A stretch of DNA of 37,995 bases from Nitrospinota bacterium (GCA_026706735.1 JAPOYD010000081.1:1-37995), one strand, 5' to 3'; numbered from the stretch's first letter, positions 1-8,200 are shown. Numbers and translations: made by a program. Notes: a model not told the origin generated them from the sequence alone.

Positions 1-666
1 ACGCGCGTCCGGTTCGTGCATGCGCGCATCAGGAACCTGCTGGCGAAATCAGGCGGTTGGGACCAAGAGACCTGGGGCACGCCGCTGAGCGCGGCGAACC
101 TGGGATTGGCCATCGCCATCTTCTCGATGCAGCTGCTCAGATACTCGAAACTCGTGGGAACGAGCTTCAGCATCGAGGAACAAGAGAGCGTTCTTGCCGT
201 CTGGCGCTACGCGGGCTACCTCATAGGAATCCCCGAAACCATCCTCTACACCGACGGCGCGGACGCCGAGAGAAAACACGACATCGCCTATATGTGCGAA
301 CCGCCGCCGGGCGCGGATTCGGTAGCCATGGCGAACGCGCTGATCAAGGCCATTGCGCCTGTTGCGGGGGTTACGGACCCGAAAGAACAAGAAGACTTGA
401 CGGATCTGGCCTATCGCCTTTCCACGGCGTTGATAGGACGGGAACTCGCGGGTCAGTTCGGGTATCCAAAGCACTCCCGCCTGTCTACGATGCTGACGCT
501 TTACAGTTTCCGGACGAAGCAACGTCTACAGCGATTTTTGCACAGCAAACAAATCGTCAAATCCCAGAATTTCTCGCAGCTTCTCAAGATTTCGGTATAC
601 GACGAGGGTGGAATCAGCTACCGTATGCCCGACCAGGTCAAAGCGTCGGAATCAAGCAGATGGTAA
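1..666 (+). CDS. DUF2236 / MpaB-type oxygenase-like protein, 5' truncated by the window edge
   Basis: The frame is open to the first base. The GTG at 16 is an internal valine of a motif reading RFVHARIR, so the real start lies to the left and 221 codons remain. The HAR-R motif, then WGTPLSAANLG, then WRYAGYLIGIPE match the order of conserved blocks in the MpaB / rubber-oxygenase (latex-clearing protein) catalytic family, PF09995, where a conserved histidine and arginine lie near a b-type heme. The histidine of HAR is visible here. No membrane helix or signal can be judged because the N-terminus is missing. The substrate is unknown; many bacterial members are uncharacterised. It is followed after 72 bp by the RND exporter on the same strand, so the two may be co-transcribed. 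Family assignment is from motif memory, not from a search. Confidence 0.72.
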   Translation, partial: TRVRFVHARIRNLLAKSGGWDQETWGTPLSAANLGLAIAIFSMQLLRYSKLVGTSFSIEEQESVLAVWRYAGYLIGIPETILYTDGADAERKHDIAYMCEPPPGADSVAMANALIKAIAPVAGVTDPKEQEDLTDLAYRLSTALIGRELAGQFGYPKHSRLSTMLTLYSFRTKQRLQRFLHSKQIVKSQNFSQLLKISVYDEGGISYRMPDQVKASESSRW

Positions 667-738
667 GCGACCCTGTGACATGGCGCACGCCGAACAACCA
701 ATCCACGCCCGGCCCGTGACGAGGAGGCGATAACTCCC

Positions 739-3018
739 GTGCAACTGGAACGCTATATCGACGCCGTTCTGCGCCACCGGTGGCTGGTCGTCGCGCTGGC
801 CGTGTTGATCCTGCTGATCACGGGAACGGGCGGACGCTTCATCAAGACCACGAACGACTACCGCATCATGTTCGGCGAAGACAATCCCCAACTCACCGCC
901 TTCAGAGCGCTGGAGAAAACTTTTTCCACTTCCGACACCGCGCTCATCGCCGTCGCGCCCAAAGGGGGTTCGGTGTTCACCAAAGAGGCGCTCGGCGCGC
1001 TCGAGGAGTTGACCGAAACAGCGTGGAAGACGCCGCATTCGAGCCGCGTCGACTCCCTCACGAACTACAACCACAGCCGGGCGGAGGAGGATGACCTGAT
1101 CGTCGAGCCGCTCGTAGACGACGCGAGCGCGCTGGGTAAAGCCGACATATCGCGAATCAGGAAAACCGCGCTCGGCGCCAAGGAAATCGCCGGACGCCTC
1201 GTCTCCCATGACGGGCACGTGGGCGGGCTGGCGATCACTTTCATCCTGCCTGACGACCTCGACAAAGCTGTGATCGATATATCTGATTATCTAAACGCAG
1301 TCCTCGAGAAAGCCCGCGCGAAATACCCGGACATTTCCTTTTATCTGACCGGCGACGTCATCATGCACCGCGCCTTCGCAGACGTCACGAAAGAAGAGCT
1401 GGAAACGCTCATGCCGCTCGTGTTTCTCATGATCATCATCACTACCGCGCTTCTTCTGCGCTCGGTGCTGGGAACGCTGGCCATCGTCATCTCAATCGTT
1501 TTCATCCTCATAAACACCCTGGGGGTCGCAGGCTGGCTCGGGGCGGTGTTCAGCCCCACCAATTCCGGCGTGCCGATCATCATCATGGCGATCTCCGTCG
1601 CGAACTCGGTTCACATCGTCACGGCCACCCTGCTGGGCATGGGGCGCGGACTCGACAAGAATGCGTCGATTGCCGAATCGCTTCGCAACAACGCCTGGCC
1701 GGTGTTTCTCACCTCGCTCACGACCGCGATCGGGTTCCTGAGCCTGAACACATCGGATTCGCCGCCCTTCCACGTCCTGGGCAATCTCGTGGCGCTCGGC
1801 GTGCTGTTCTCCTTCATCTACGCCATGACACTGTTGCCGGCGCTGCTCTCCATTCTGCCCTTGCGCCCGCGCCGAATTTCTCCTGAGAAATCTTCCTTTT
1901 TCGATCGTTTCGGCGACTTCGTCGTCGAACGCCGCGTGCTTCTGCTTTCGTTCGTCGCCATCATGGCGCTTGTTCTCCTCAGCGGCATTCCCCGCAACGA
2001 GCTGACCGAGCGGTGGGCGCACTACTTCGACGAGCGCTACCAGTTCCGCCGCGATACGGATTTCGTGTTCGAGAACCTGACCGGCCTGGATTCGCTGGAA
2101 TACTCGCTCAAGTCGGGGCGTGAAGGCGGCATCACCGACCCTGAATATCTGAAAAAAGTCGAGGCCTTCGCCGAATGGTGTCGGAAGCAGCCGAAAGTGA
2201 GCCACGTGCGGGCGTTTTCGGATATCATGAAGCGACTGAACAAGAACATGCACGGCGACGACCCGGCCTTCTACAAAATCCCGGAGGACCCCAGGCTCGC
2301 CGCGCAATACCTGCTGCTCTACGAGTTCTCGCTCCCCTTCGGCATGGACCTCAACAACCGCATCGACGTCGCCAAATCCACGACGCGCATGACCGTCGTG
2401 ATCCGCAGCCTCTCCTCCAAGGACCAGCGCGATTTCGACGAGCATGCGCAAGCCTGGCTCCGCGCCAACATACCCGAGTTCGCCGCCGAGGCGTCGGGCA
2501 TCACCATGGTCTTCGCGCACCTCACGCTCCGGAACATCCACAGCATGCTGCGCGGCACGGTCATCGCCATGGCCCTCATCTCGCTCATTCTGATCCTGGT
2601 CTTCAAGAACGTGCGCATCGGCCTCATCAGCCTCTTGCCGAACTTCATCCCCGCCGCCATGACCTTCGGCCTGTGGGGCCACCTGGTCGGCCGCGTGGGT
2701 CTCGCAGGCTCGGTGATGACCGCCATCGCGTTCGGGATCATCGTGGACGACACGATTCACTTCCTGAGCAAATATCTGAGATTTCGCCGCGAGGGCCTCT
2801 CCGCGACCGATGCGGTGCGATCCGTCTTTCACACCGTGGGCCATGCGCTTTGGACGACGACCGCGGTCTTGTCACTCGGTTTTCTGGTGTTCGCCTCATC
2901 GGGGTTCGAGGTCAGCTGGGCGCTCGGCCTGATGGTGGCGATCACGCTCGTCTTCGCGCTCCTCGCCGATTTCCTGCTGCTGCCTCCCCTGCTGATGCTC
3001 CTCGACCGGAAGGATTGA
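739..3018 (+). CDS. RND/MMPL-family exporter
   Basis: This 759-residue inner-membrane protein belongs to the RND/MMPL superfamily (HpnN/MmpL-like), which moves lipids, hopanoids or hydrophobic compounds using proton motive force. The layout is typical: an N-terminal helix (about residues 15-35), a periplasmic domain, a helix bundle around residues 225-375, a second helix near 400, a second periplasmic domain, and a final bundle at about 610-755. The second half carries the GIIVDDTIHF motif around residue 670, the hallmark of MMPL domains. The GTG start at 739 is chosen because GAGGAGG lies at 721-727 and the first helix follows directly. No outer-membrane factor or adaptor gene is adjacent, as is common for the HpnN-like branch. 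Cargo cannot be told from sequence. Confidence 0.88.
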   Translation: MQLERYIDAVLRHRWLVVALAVLILLITGTGGRFIKTTNDYRIMFGEDNPQLTAFRALEKTFSTSDTALIAVAPKGGSVFTKEALGALEELTETAWKTPHSSRVDSLTNYNHSRAEEDDLIVEPLVDDASALGKADISRIRKTALGAKEIAGRLVSHDGHVGGLAITFILPDDLDKAVIDISDYLNAVLEKARAKYPDISFYLTGDVIMHRAFADVTKEELETLMPLVFLMIIITTALLLRSVLGTLAIVISIVFILINTLGVAGWLGAVFSPTNSGVPIIIMAISVANSVHIVTATLLGMGRGLDKNASIAESLRNNAWPVFLTSLTTAIGFLSLNTSDSPPFHVLGNLVALGVLFSFIYAMTLLPALLSILPLRPRRISPEKSSFFDRFGDFVVERRVLLLSFVAIMALVLLSGIPRNELTERWAHYFDERYQFRRDTDFVFENLTGLDSLEYSLKSGREGGITDPEYLKKVEAFAEWCRKQPKVSHVRAFSDIMKRLNKNMHGDDPAFYKIPEDPRLAAQYLLLYEFSLPFGMDLNNRIDVAKSTTRMTVVIRSLSSKDQRDFDEHAQAWLRANIPEFAAEASGITMVFAHLTLRNIHSMLRGTVIAMALISLILILVFKNVRIGLISLLPNFIPAAMTFGLWGHLVGRVGLAGSVMTAIAFGIIVDDTIHFLSKYLRFRREGLSATDAVRSVFHTVGHALWTTTAVLSLGFLVFASSGFEVSWALGLMVAITLVFALLADFLLLPPLLMLLDRKD

Positions 3019-3105
3019 TGAGCGAGGTTGCCTCGCCCACCTGACGTGAAGGAACTGTAGGGGCCGCATACATGCGGCCCGCTCGATCTCCCTCGGTTTG
3101 AAAAG

Positions 3106-3149
3106 CAACCCCCCCTACCCCCCCTTGTCAGGGGGGGTAGGGGGGGTTG
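3106..3149. repeat. perfect 19-bp inverted repeat (hairpin)
   Basis: Arms 3106-3124 and 3131-3149 are exact reverse complements with a 6-nt loop TTGTCA. Each arm contains two runs of seven C (or G) separated by TA. The G-rich strand could also form a G-quadruplex-like structure. It lies between two convergent genes. Confidence 0.9.
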
Positions 3150-3164
3150 ACTTTACCCTGTCAA

Positions 3165-3184
3165 GGGACTTTTTCAACAACCCC
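3165..3184 (-). repeat. GGGG(T/C)TGTTGAAAAAG(T/C)C repeat, copy 1
   Basis: The reverse complement of this 20-mer matches 5860-5879 at 17 of 20 positions. The two copies lie in inverted orientation on either side of the molybdenum hydroxylase gene. Motifs of the form TGTTGAAAAAG are common dispersed intergenic repeats in related bacteria, as I recall. Confidence 0.6.
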
Positions 3185-3360
3185 TTGAGGGTCTGGCTTC
3201 CCGAGGGGAAAGCCAGACGATGAAGCCGAGCGGTTTGTGCGAAGGCTGAATCGGTGGGGGGACATGCCACAGAAAAATCTCCCCCCACCAACGCGGCTGC
3301 GGACATTGTCCTTGCCGCGTTGTCGGCCTTCCCGAGAAGGAAAGGCCGACCCTCAAGGGG
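3181..3360. repeat. nested palindromic intergenic element
   Basis: Outer arms 3181-3193 (CCCCTTGAGGGTC) and 3348-3360 are exact inverse copies. Inside lie four further perfect stems: 3191-3199 with 3210-3218 (GTCTGGCTT), 3253-3262 with 3280-3289 (GGTGGGGGGA), 3289-3297 with 3314-3322 (CAACGCGGC), and 3322-3330 with 3342-3350 (GTCGGCCTT). The stems abut one another almost without spacing, giving a multi-branched cruciform. No protein is encoded. Confidence 0.85.
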
Positions 3361-3449
3361 GGAGTGGATTACTCTTTCGTCGGACGGCAAGAACCCTCAA
3401 GGGGGAGCGAGAAAAAACTAGGCTTGAGGGAGTGGTTTCGGAGCGGGAA

Positions 3450-5744
3450 TCACGACCTCGCCTTCAGGATCGCCATCGCAACCCTGTCCGGGGTCAAGGG
3501 CAGGTCGTGGAACCGCACGCCCGTGGCGTCGTAAATCGCATTGGCGATAGCCGCCGCCGTGGGCACGGTCACCTGCTCCCCGACGCCCTTCGCCCCGTAA
3601 GGGCCGTTCGAGTAGGAATCCTCCACGATGAGGGACGCCACCCGGTCCGGCACGTCCTCCACCGTGGGAGCGAGGTAGCCGTGCATGTCGGGATTCAGCA
3701 TCAGGCCCTCGCGCTGGACGACTTCTTCCATCATGCAGAATCCGATGCCCATGTAGACGCCGCCCTCGATCTGCTGCTCCACGCCCATGGGGCTGATGGC
3801 CCGGCCCACGTCGTGAGCGGCCCAGACGCCGGTGACTTCCACCTCGCCCGTCTCCTCGTCCACGAGCACATCGGCCACCTGGCTGCCGAACCCGTAGATT
3901 TCATACGGCTCGCCCTGGCCCGTCTCCTTGTCGGTTTTCGCAGGCGGGGGAATGTTGTCCGCAGCGCCGATTTGCTTGAGCTCATCGGCGACGAAGGCTC
4001 CCGCGATCTCGGCGAGCGTGACCCTCGTTTCCTCATGCGAGCGCGAGCGAACCACGCCGCCGCGAAGCTCCAAGTCTTCGGGGTCCGCCTCCAGTAGAAT
4101 TCCGCCAAGGCGCAGCAACTCCTCGCGCGCCTTGACGGCTGCGTTGTAGACCGCCTTCCCGCCCTGCATGGTGATGCGCGAACTCGAACTCGTGCCGCCG
4201 AACGGATCGATGGCGGTGTCCACGCTCTCCATCAGGAACTCGGAATACGGGACGTCCAGCGTCTCGGCGGCGATCTGGCAGAGCACCGTCTTGCTCCCCT
4301 GGCCGAAATCCACGACGCCTGCCGCCACCTGTACCTTGCCCTCCGCCGTGAGGAATACGTGCGCCTCCGCCGGGGAGTAGGCGTTGCCCGTTCCGTAGAG
4401 ACAGCTCGCCACGCCGCGCCCGCGCAAGCGGCCGTCCGCGGCTCTTCCGTTCCCCCCACTTCCCCAGGAAGAGGCCCGCTCCACCTCGCTCAGCGTATCG
4501 AGAAAGCCGACGCTCTCGGGCAGGTGCTGGTTCCAGGCCGTACGTGTTCCGACGCGCAGCCCGTTCACGCGCCTGATCTCGATGGGGTCCATCTTAAGCG
4601 CCCTGGCGAGCGCATCCATCTGCTGCTCGCCCGCGAAATGCACCTGGGGGCACCCCGGCCCGCGCATCTGGCCCCCGTAGGGGTGGTTCGTGTGCACGCA
4701 GTGGACGTCCACCTTCACGTTGGGCGCCTGGTAGGGGCCCGCGGCATGGTAGGTCGCGCGCTTGAACGCAGGCGGATTGTCCCCCCCGTTGGCCACGTAC
4801 GCCCCCTTGTCGAGCCAGACTTCCACCTGAACGGCGGTGAGGCGTCCGTCTTTCGTCGCTCCGGTTTTGGAGCGGATGAACGCGGCGTGGCGCTTGGTAG
4901 AAGCGATCATGCTCTCCTCGCGCGAATACACGAGCTTCACGGGCCTGCCGGCGGCGCGGGCGAGAACGGCTACGCGCAGGCACACGTCGAGGCTCGCCTC
5001 GCTCTTCCCCCCGAAAGCCCCGCCGGTGGTCGTCTGGACGAAACGAACCGAGCTCTCGCCCTTGAGGCCGAGTATCCGGGCGACGTTCTGCCGCACCAGG
5101 AAGGGCTGCTGGGTCGAACCCCATATCTGGATTCCGCCGCCCGGGTTGGGGCTCGCGCAAGCCGCCTCGACTTCGAGATAGAGGTGATCGACGGAGGGCG
5201 TCGAGTATTCGTTCCCGACAATGACGTCGGCCTTCCCGAAACCCTCCTCGACATCCCCTTTCCGTATCTTCGACTGGTTGAGCACGTTGCCGCCGGGAAA
5301 GATGATCTCGGCACCCTCTTCCATCGCCTCGCGCGGACAGGAGACGACGGGCAGGGGCCGGTATTCGACCTGTATCAGCCGCGTCGCCGCCTCGGCCGCC
5401 TCGAGCGTCTCCGCTGCGACGAGCGCAACCACCTCGCCCGTGTAGCGCACCCTGTCGTGGGCGATGACGGGCATGGCCCGATCATGCGCTGTGATGCAGG
5501 GATGGTGCGGCAGGTCCTCTCCCGTGAGCACGGAGACGACGCCGGGGACGCGCAGTGCCTCGCTCGGGTCGACCGAAACTATCTCGGCGTGCGCGTGTTC
5601 GCTGCGAAGCGCCTTGCCGACCAGCATACCCGGAAGCTGGAGGTCGTCGAGATAATCCGCGGCGCCCGCCGCCTTTTCCGGATCGTCCAGAAAGGGAAGG
5701 GACTCGCCGATCACGGCGCCGCCCATGTCTTTGGCTTCCGCCAT
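3450..5744 (-). CDS. xanthine dehydrogenase-family molybdopterin-binding subunit
   Basis: This 764-residue protein is the large molybdenum-cofactor subunit of a xanthine oxidase-family hydroxylase (XdhA/CoxL type), which oxidises heterocycles, aldehydes or related compounds using water as oxygen source. Two visible hallmarks are the cofactor-binding motif GGAFGGK at residues 241-247 and GAKGVGE with the catalytic glutamate at residue 723. A GGQMRGPG segment stands where related enzymes have G-G-F-R-G-x-G. The CO-dehydrogenase active-site loop AYxCSFR is not present, so CO oxidation is unlikely. The ATG at 5744 is preferred over an upstream TTG at 5756 because GGAG sits 6 nt before it. No FAD subunit, no 2Fe-2S subunit and no maturation gene lies next to it, which is unusual because these enzymes normally work as three-part complexes. 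Confidence 0.9.
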   Translation of the reverse strand: MAEAKDMGGAVIGESLPFLDDPEKAAGAADYLDDLQLPGMLVGKALRSEHAHAEIVSVDPSEALRVPGVVSVLTGEDLPHHPCITAHDRAMPVIAHDRVRYTGEVVALVAAETLEAAEAATRLIQVEYRPLPVVSCPREAMEEGAEIIFPGGNVLNQSKIRKGDVEEGFGKADVIVGNEYSTPSVDHLYLEVEAACASPNPGGGIQIWGSTQQPFLVRQNVARILGLKGESSVRFVQTTTGGAFGGKSEASLDVCLRVAVLARAAGRPVKLVYSREESMIASTKRHAAFIRSKTGATKDGRLTAVQVEVWLDKGAYVANGGDNPPAFKRATYHAAGPYQAPNVKVDVHCVHTNHPYGGQMRGPGCPQVHFAGEQQMDALARALKMDPIEIRRVNGLRVGTRTAWNQHLPESVGFLDTLSEVERASSWGSGGNGRAADGRLRGRGVASCLYGTGNAYSPAEAHVFLTAEGKVQVAAGVVDFGQGSKTVLCQIAAETLDVPYSEFLMESVDTAIDPFGGTSSSSRITMQGGKAVYNAAVKAREELLRLGGILLEADPEDLELRGGVVRSRSHEETRVTLAEIAGAFVADELKQIGAADNIPPPAKTDKETGQGEPYEIYGFGSQVADVLVDEETGEVEVTGVWAAHDVGRAISPMGVEQQIEGGVYMGIGFCMMEEVVQREGLMLNPDMHGYLAPTVEDVPDRVASLIVEDSYSNGPYGAKGVGEQVTVPTAAAIANAIYDATGVRFHDLPLTPDRVAMAILKARS

Positions 5745-5859
5745 GGCACACTCCAAATGAGAAGAGAACCGAGTAAATGATGAGTCGATGAATGCGCCGT
5801 CAATCTACATGCTCGGGCCTCGTTTGTCCATGAAATGGGGGGTCAAACGCGAGTGAGGA

Positions 5860-5879
5860 GGGGCTGTTGAAAAAGCCTC
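5860..5879 (+). repeat. GGGG(T/C)TGTTGAAAAAG(T/C)C repeat, copy 2
   Basis: Inverted partner of 3165-3184, identical at 17 of 20 positions. The pair brackets the molybdenum hydroxylase gene. Confidence 0.6.
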
Positions 5880-5947
5880 GATTTCGTGATTCGGCTTATG
5901 GAACCAACCATCTAGGAAATAAATACCCACCCATATTTTGAGACGTA

Positions 5948-6103
5948 GTAGGGCGACCCCCTATGGTCGCCCTACCCCCCGTGGCCGCCCGTATCGAATA
6001 TGTCTACCTTCGTGTTTGCGCTTCGCATGGACAGGCACGGGGGCCTGTCCCTACAAACCCTCTACTTGCAGCGGCCCTCTAATACGGGGTGTTTCAACAC
6101 CCC
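5948..6103. repeat. cluster of three perfect hairpins
   Basis: First stem GTAGGGCGACC (5948-5958) pairs with 5965-5975, 11 bp with a 6-nt loop. Second stem GGACAGGC (6029-6036) pairs with 6043-6050. Third stem GGGGTGTT (6086-6093) pairs with 6096-6103. The first belongs to the same general style as the hairpin at 3061-3080 (GTAGGGG-C...). They look like dispersed palindromic units rather than one gene's regulatory site. Confidence 0.8.
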
Positions 6104-6274
6104 CCCTCGGTCGGGATTGATCCCGCAGTTGCGTTTGCAGGACGGGCCGACATTCACCTCCCCGCCCTGCGCCGCCGCATCGGCTGTGCGATACTTGGGC
6201 GATACAGCTACAACCCGGCGCGTAGAACGGAGCGCAGCGGGCGCATCGACGAACGCCGACCAGGGAACGACGAG

Positions 6275-7021
6275 ATGTTCGACGCCGCCACCATCCTCGC
6301 CATCGCCGGAACCTTCCTGCTCGCGGGCGCGGTCAAAGGCGTCATCGGCCTCGGACTGCCGACGGTCAGCCTCGCCCTTCTGGCGGTGGCGCTCAACCTG
6401 ACGAACGCGATGGCCCTGCTCCTCGTGCCGTCGTTCGTGACCAACGTCTGGCAGGCGGTGGTCGGCGGCCACGGGCGGGCCCTGCTGCGCCGGATATGGC
6501 CCTTCCTGCTTGTGGCGGCGATCACCGTGCGGCTCGGAGCGTCCGCGCTCACGCGCGTCGATTCCTCGCTGCTGGCCGCGCTTCTCGGCCTGCTGCTCGC
6601 GGCGTACGCCGCCGCGAACCTGCTCGGCCTCAGATTCCAAGTCCAAGTCCGTCATGAAAGGTGGGCGGGCGCGCTGGTCGGACTGGTGAACGGCGTACTG
6701 ACGGGCATGACGGGGTCTTTCGTCGTGCCGGGGGTGATGTACCTACAAGCGCTCGGCCTCCCGCGGGACGCGCTGATTCAGGCGATGGGGATGCTCTTCA
6801 CGGTTTCGACGCTGGCGCTGGGGTTCGCGCTTCAGGCCAACGACCTGCTGCGGATGGAGCACGGCGTCCTTTCCACCATGGCGCTCGCGCCCGCGATGGC
6901 GGGAATGGTCATCGGGCAGCGAGTCCGGAAAAGGCTCTCCGAGCAGCTGTTCCGGAAGGTATTCTTTCTCTCCCTCTTAGCACTTGGCATCTACCTCGCC
7001 TCCCGCACGTTCGGCGGCTGA
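6275..7021 (+). CDS. TSUP-family (TauE/SafE) membrane carrier
   Basis: A 248-residue, very hydrophobic protein with about seven or eight membrane helices and no signal peptide. The pattern GAVKGVIGLGLPT near the N-terminus (residues 18-30) and its loose echo VNGVLTGMTGSFVVPG in the second half reflect the internal duplication of the TSUP family (sulfite exporter TauE/SafE, PF01925). Members carry sulfite, sulfoacetate, taurine-derived or other small organic anions. The ATG at 6275 is chosen because the first helix begins just after it; the frame is open further upstream, but that stretch contains the palindromic repeat and is not protein-like. No ribosome binding site stands out. It is a single-gene unit, so the substrate is not indicated. 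Confidence 0.85.
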   Translation: MFDAATILAIAGTFLLAGAVKGVIGLGLPTVSLALLAVALNLTNAMALLLVPSFVTNVWQAVVGGHGRALLRRIWPFLLVAAITVRLGASALTRVDSSLLAALLGLLLAAYAAANLLGLRFQVQVRHERWAGALVGLVNGVLTGMTGSFVVPGVMYLQALGLPRDALIQAMGMLFTVSTLALGFALQANDLLRMEHGVLSTMALAPAMAGMVIGQRVRKRLSEQLFRKVFFLSLLALGIYLASRTFGG

Positions 7022-7106
7022 AAGAAGCGGACCCCTCGACCGGCGAACCGGGGCGAAGGTCGTCCTTCCGTTCAGGTGAACCCGGCCTCTCCCGTGAGGA
7101 GGCGGG

Positions 7107-7195
7107 GCGCATTTCCCCGCATTTGCCCGCCGTAGTGGTGATGGCCTCGAAACGAACCAGGGTGGCCGATGCGCGCATTTTCCCGCATTTGCTCG
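7107..7195. repeat. short direct repeat pair
   Basis: 7107-7129 and 7173-7195 share a 23-nt pattern beginning GCGCATTT and containing CCCGCATTTGC, with two differences. Related words (GCGCATTTGCCG, GCGCAATTCCCCGC) recur in the right inverted arm near 11081-11112. Confidence 0.6.
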
Positions 7196-7256
7196 TGGCG
7201 GCGAAGTTCCGGGTCGGGTATGGTGGCGGTGCGCAAAGAAATCGAGCGGAATAATG

Positions 7257-7441
7257 AATTTCCGTAAAATTCGATAAATTTAGGTAAATTTAGATAAATT
7301 CACGGGGTTTTTCGATAAATTAAATGAATCATTTTTTGAGGATCGAATAGACGCCGCCCATCGGGGCGCAGGGGAATCCTGCCATGGGCCGCGGCTTCCG
7401 CGATAACGGCAAATGCGCGGAAATGCGGAGAATTGCACGTT
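7257..7441 (+). repeat. left arm of a long imperfect inverted repeat
   Basis: This segment is related to the reverse complement of 11081-11250. Matching blocks occur in the same order: an exact 25-bp match (7291-7315 against 11202-11226), a block around GGCGCAGGGGAAT and CTGCCATGG, and a block around CGGCAAATGCGCGGA. Sequence between blocks has diverged. The arm ends just before the ribosome binding site of the DinB-like gene. Confidence 0.8.
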
Positions 7442-7461
7442 CGACCGGAGGAATCCAGAAG

Positions 7462-8133
7462 ATGCAGGACCGAGAGAATCCAGCGCGCAGGCTGTTTCCC
7501 GGATTCCCGCAAGTCGTTGATTTATATAGACAAGAAACGCGAGGCCTATCCGAGGCGGTGTTGAGGAGAACGAGGGAGGAGAAGAGCTGGGGCCTTTGGT
7601 CGATCCGGGATCAGGTGAGCCACGTGGCGTCTCTGCCCTACCGGTGGCTGCTCATTCGCTGGGGCGCAATCCTCTTCGGCGATGCGCTTCCGCGCGATGA
7701 GGCGTTGTTCGATCGCTTCGATGGGCGAATGATGAAAGACGGGTATTACCCACAAATTCAAGACCTTATCGGCGTCATGCGGGATTCGTTCGCCCTCGCC
7801 TGGGAGGTGTTGGGAGCGGAGACGACCGAATCGATCCGGGATAAGAGAAAGATATCCGAGCGCGTGCCGGTGGACATGACACGGCCCGGAACCGGCGAGG
7901 ACGTGCGCAGGTGGCGCGAAAACGTCACCCTCAAGGCCCACCGCACCGGCGTGTGGATCGACCCCGAAGATACGGAGCTCTTTCATTTCAATCTCGAATA
8001 CACGTTCCGCCACATGCTCTGGGAGGCGTATGCGCACCTCAAAACCATCCAGATGCACAAGAAAGAGGAGGGCCTGGAGCCGCTCGCCCAGATTCCGCAA
8101 GAAGGCTATCTGCTTGTGTTGAAATGGGAATAA
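7462..8133 (+). CDS. DinB/YfiT-like putative metal-dependent protein
   Basis: A 223-residue soluble, mostly helical protein. It has the DinB-fold pattern: a histidine in an early helix (residue 54 in DQVSHVAS) and a late helix with H184, E188 and H192 in RHMLWEAYAHL, the three-histidine metal site seen in DinB/YfiT/maleylpyruvate-isomerase relatives. Many such proteins act as thiol-dependent S-transferases or are of unknown role. The ATG at 7462 is chosen because GGAGGA at 7447-7452 precedes it at good distance, and the upstream frame belongs to an intergenic repeat. It is followed 67 bp later by the OsmC-family selenoprotein; both families handle thiols or oxidants in some members, so a link is possible but not shown. 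Confidence 0.65.
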   Translation: MQDRENPARRLFPGFPQVVDLYRQETRGLSEAVLRRTREEKSWGLWSIRDQVSHVASLPYRWLLIRWGAILFGDALPRDEALFDRFDGRMMKDGYYPQIQDLIGVMRDSFALAWEVLGAETTESIRDKRKISERVPVDMTRPGTGEDVRRWRENVTLKAHRTGVWIDPEDTELFHFNLEYTFRHMLWEAYAHLKTIQMHKKEEGLEPLAQIPQEGYLLVLKWE

Positions 8134-8200
8134 TATACATATAAACAACCACTTATGGGAATAAAATCATTCGCATCCAAACCCAGGAGGACATACAAAC

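Larger units (their letters stand above)
3019..3449. other. gene-free gap between convergent genes, filled with hairpins
   Basis: No coding frame here has a ribosome binding site or recognisable protein. The gap separates the ends of the plus-strand exporter and the minus-strand molybdenum hydroxylase. It holds a hairpin at 3061-3080 (GGGCCGCAT / ATGCGGCCC), a 19-bp perfect stem at 3106-3149 and a cluster of nested inverted repeats at 3181-3360, listed separately. Some of these could end transcription from both sides, but none is followed by a clear run of T, so they are not called terminators. Confidence 0.7.
5745..6274. other. divergent intergenic gap with palindromes
   Basis: This 530-bp gap separates the minus-strand molybdenum hydroxylase and the plus-strand TSUP carrier, so promoters for both must lie here, but I see no convincing -35/-10 pair. 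It carries the second GGGGCTGTTGAAAAAGCC copy (5860-5879) and three hairpins at 5948-5975, 6029-6050 and 6086-6103. No frame has both a ribosome binding site and a recognisable protein. Confidence 0.65.
7022..7461. other. gene-free gap carrying repeats
   Basis: Between the TSUP carrier and the DinB-like gene. It contains a 23-bp near-direct repeat (7107-7129 and 7173-7195) and the left arm of a long inverted repeat (7257-7441). The stretch 7255-7330 is strongly AT-rich, with repeated TAAATTTAG / GATAAATT units. The open frame upstream of 7462 lies within the repeat and is not taken as coding. Confidence 0.65.

Noticed and set aside
1492-2844. Long minus-strand open frame inside the RND exporter
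   Set aside because: Low-complexity His/Glu/Arg-rich translation, no ribosome site, opposite a clearly real gene: an antisense shadow of GC-rich coding DNA.
3106-3149. Intrinsic terminator for the RND exporter
   Set aside because: Although the stem is perfect, no U-run follows on either strand; listed as an inverted repeat.
7107-7195. CRISPR-like direct repeats
   Set aside because: Only two imperfect units and no regular spacers.
7384-7461. Longer N-terminus for the DinB-like protein starting at ATG 7384
   Set aside because: This stretch is part of the inverted-repeat arm also found near 11081-11250; a good ribosome site stands before 7462.
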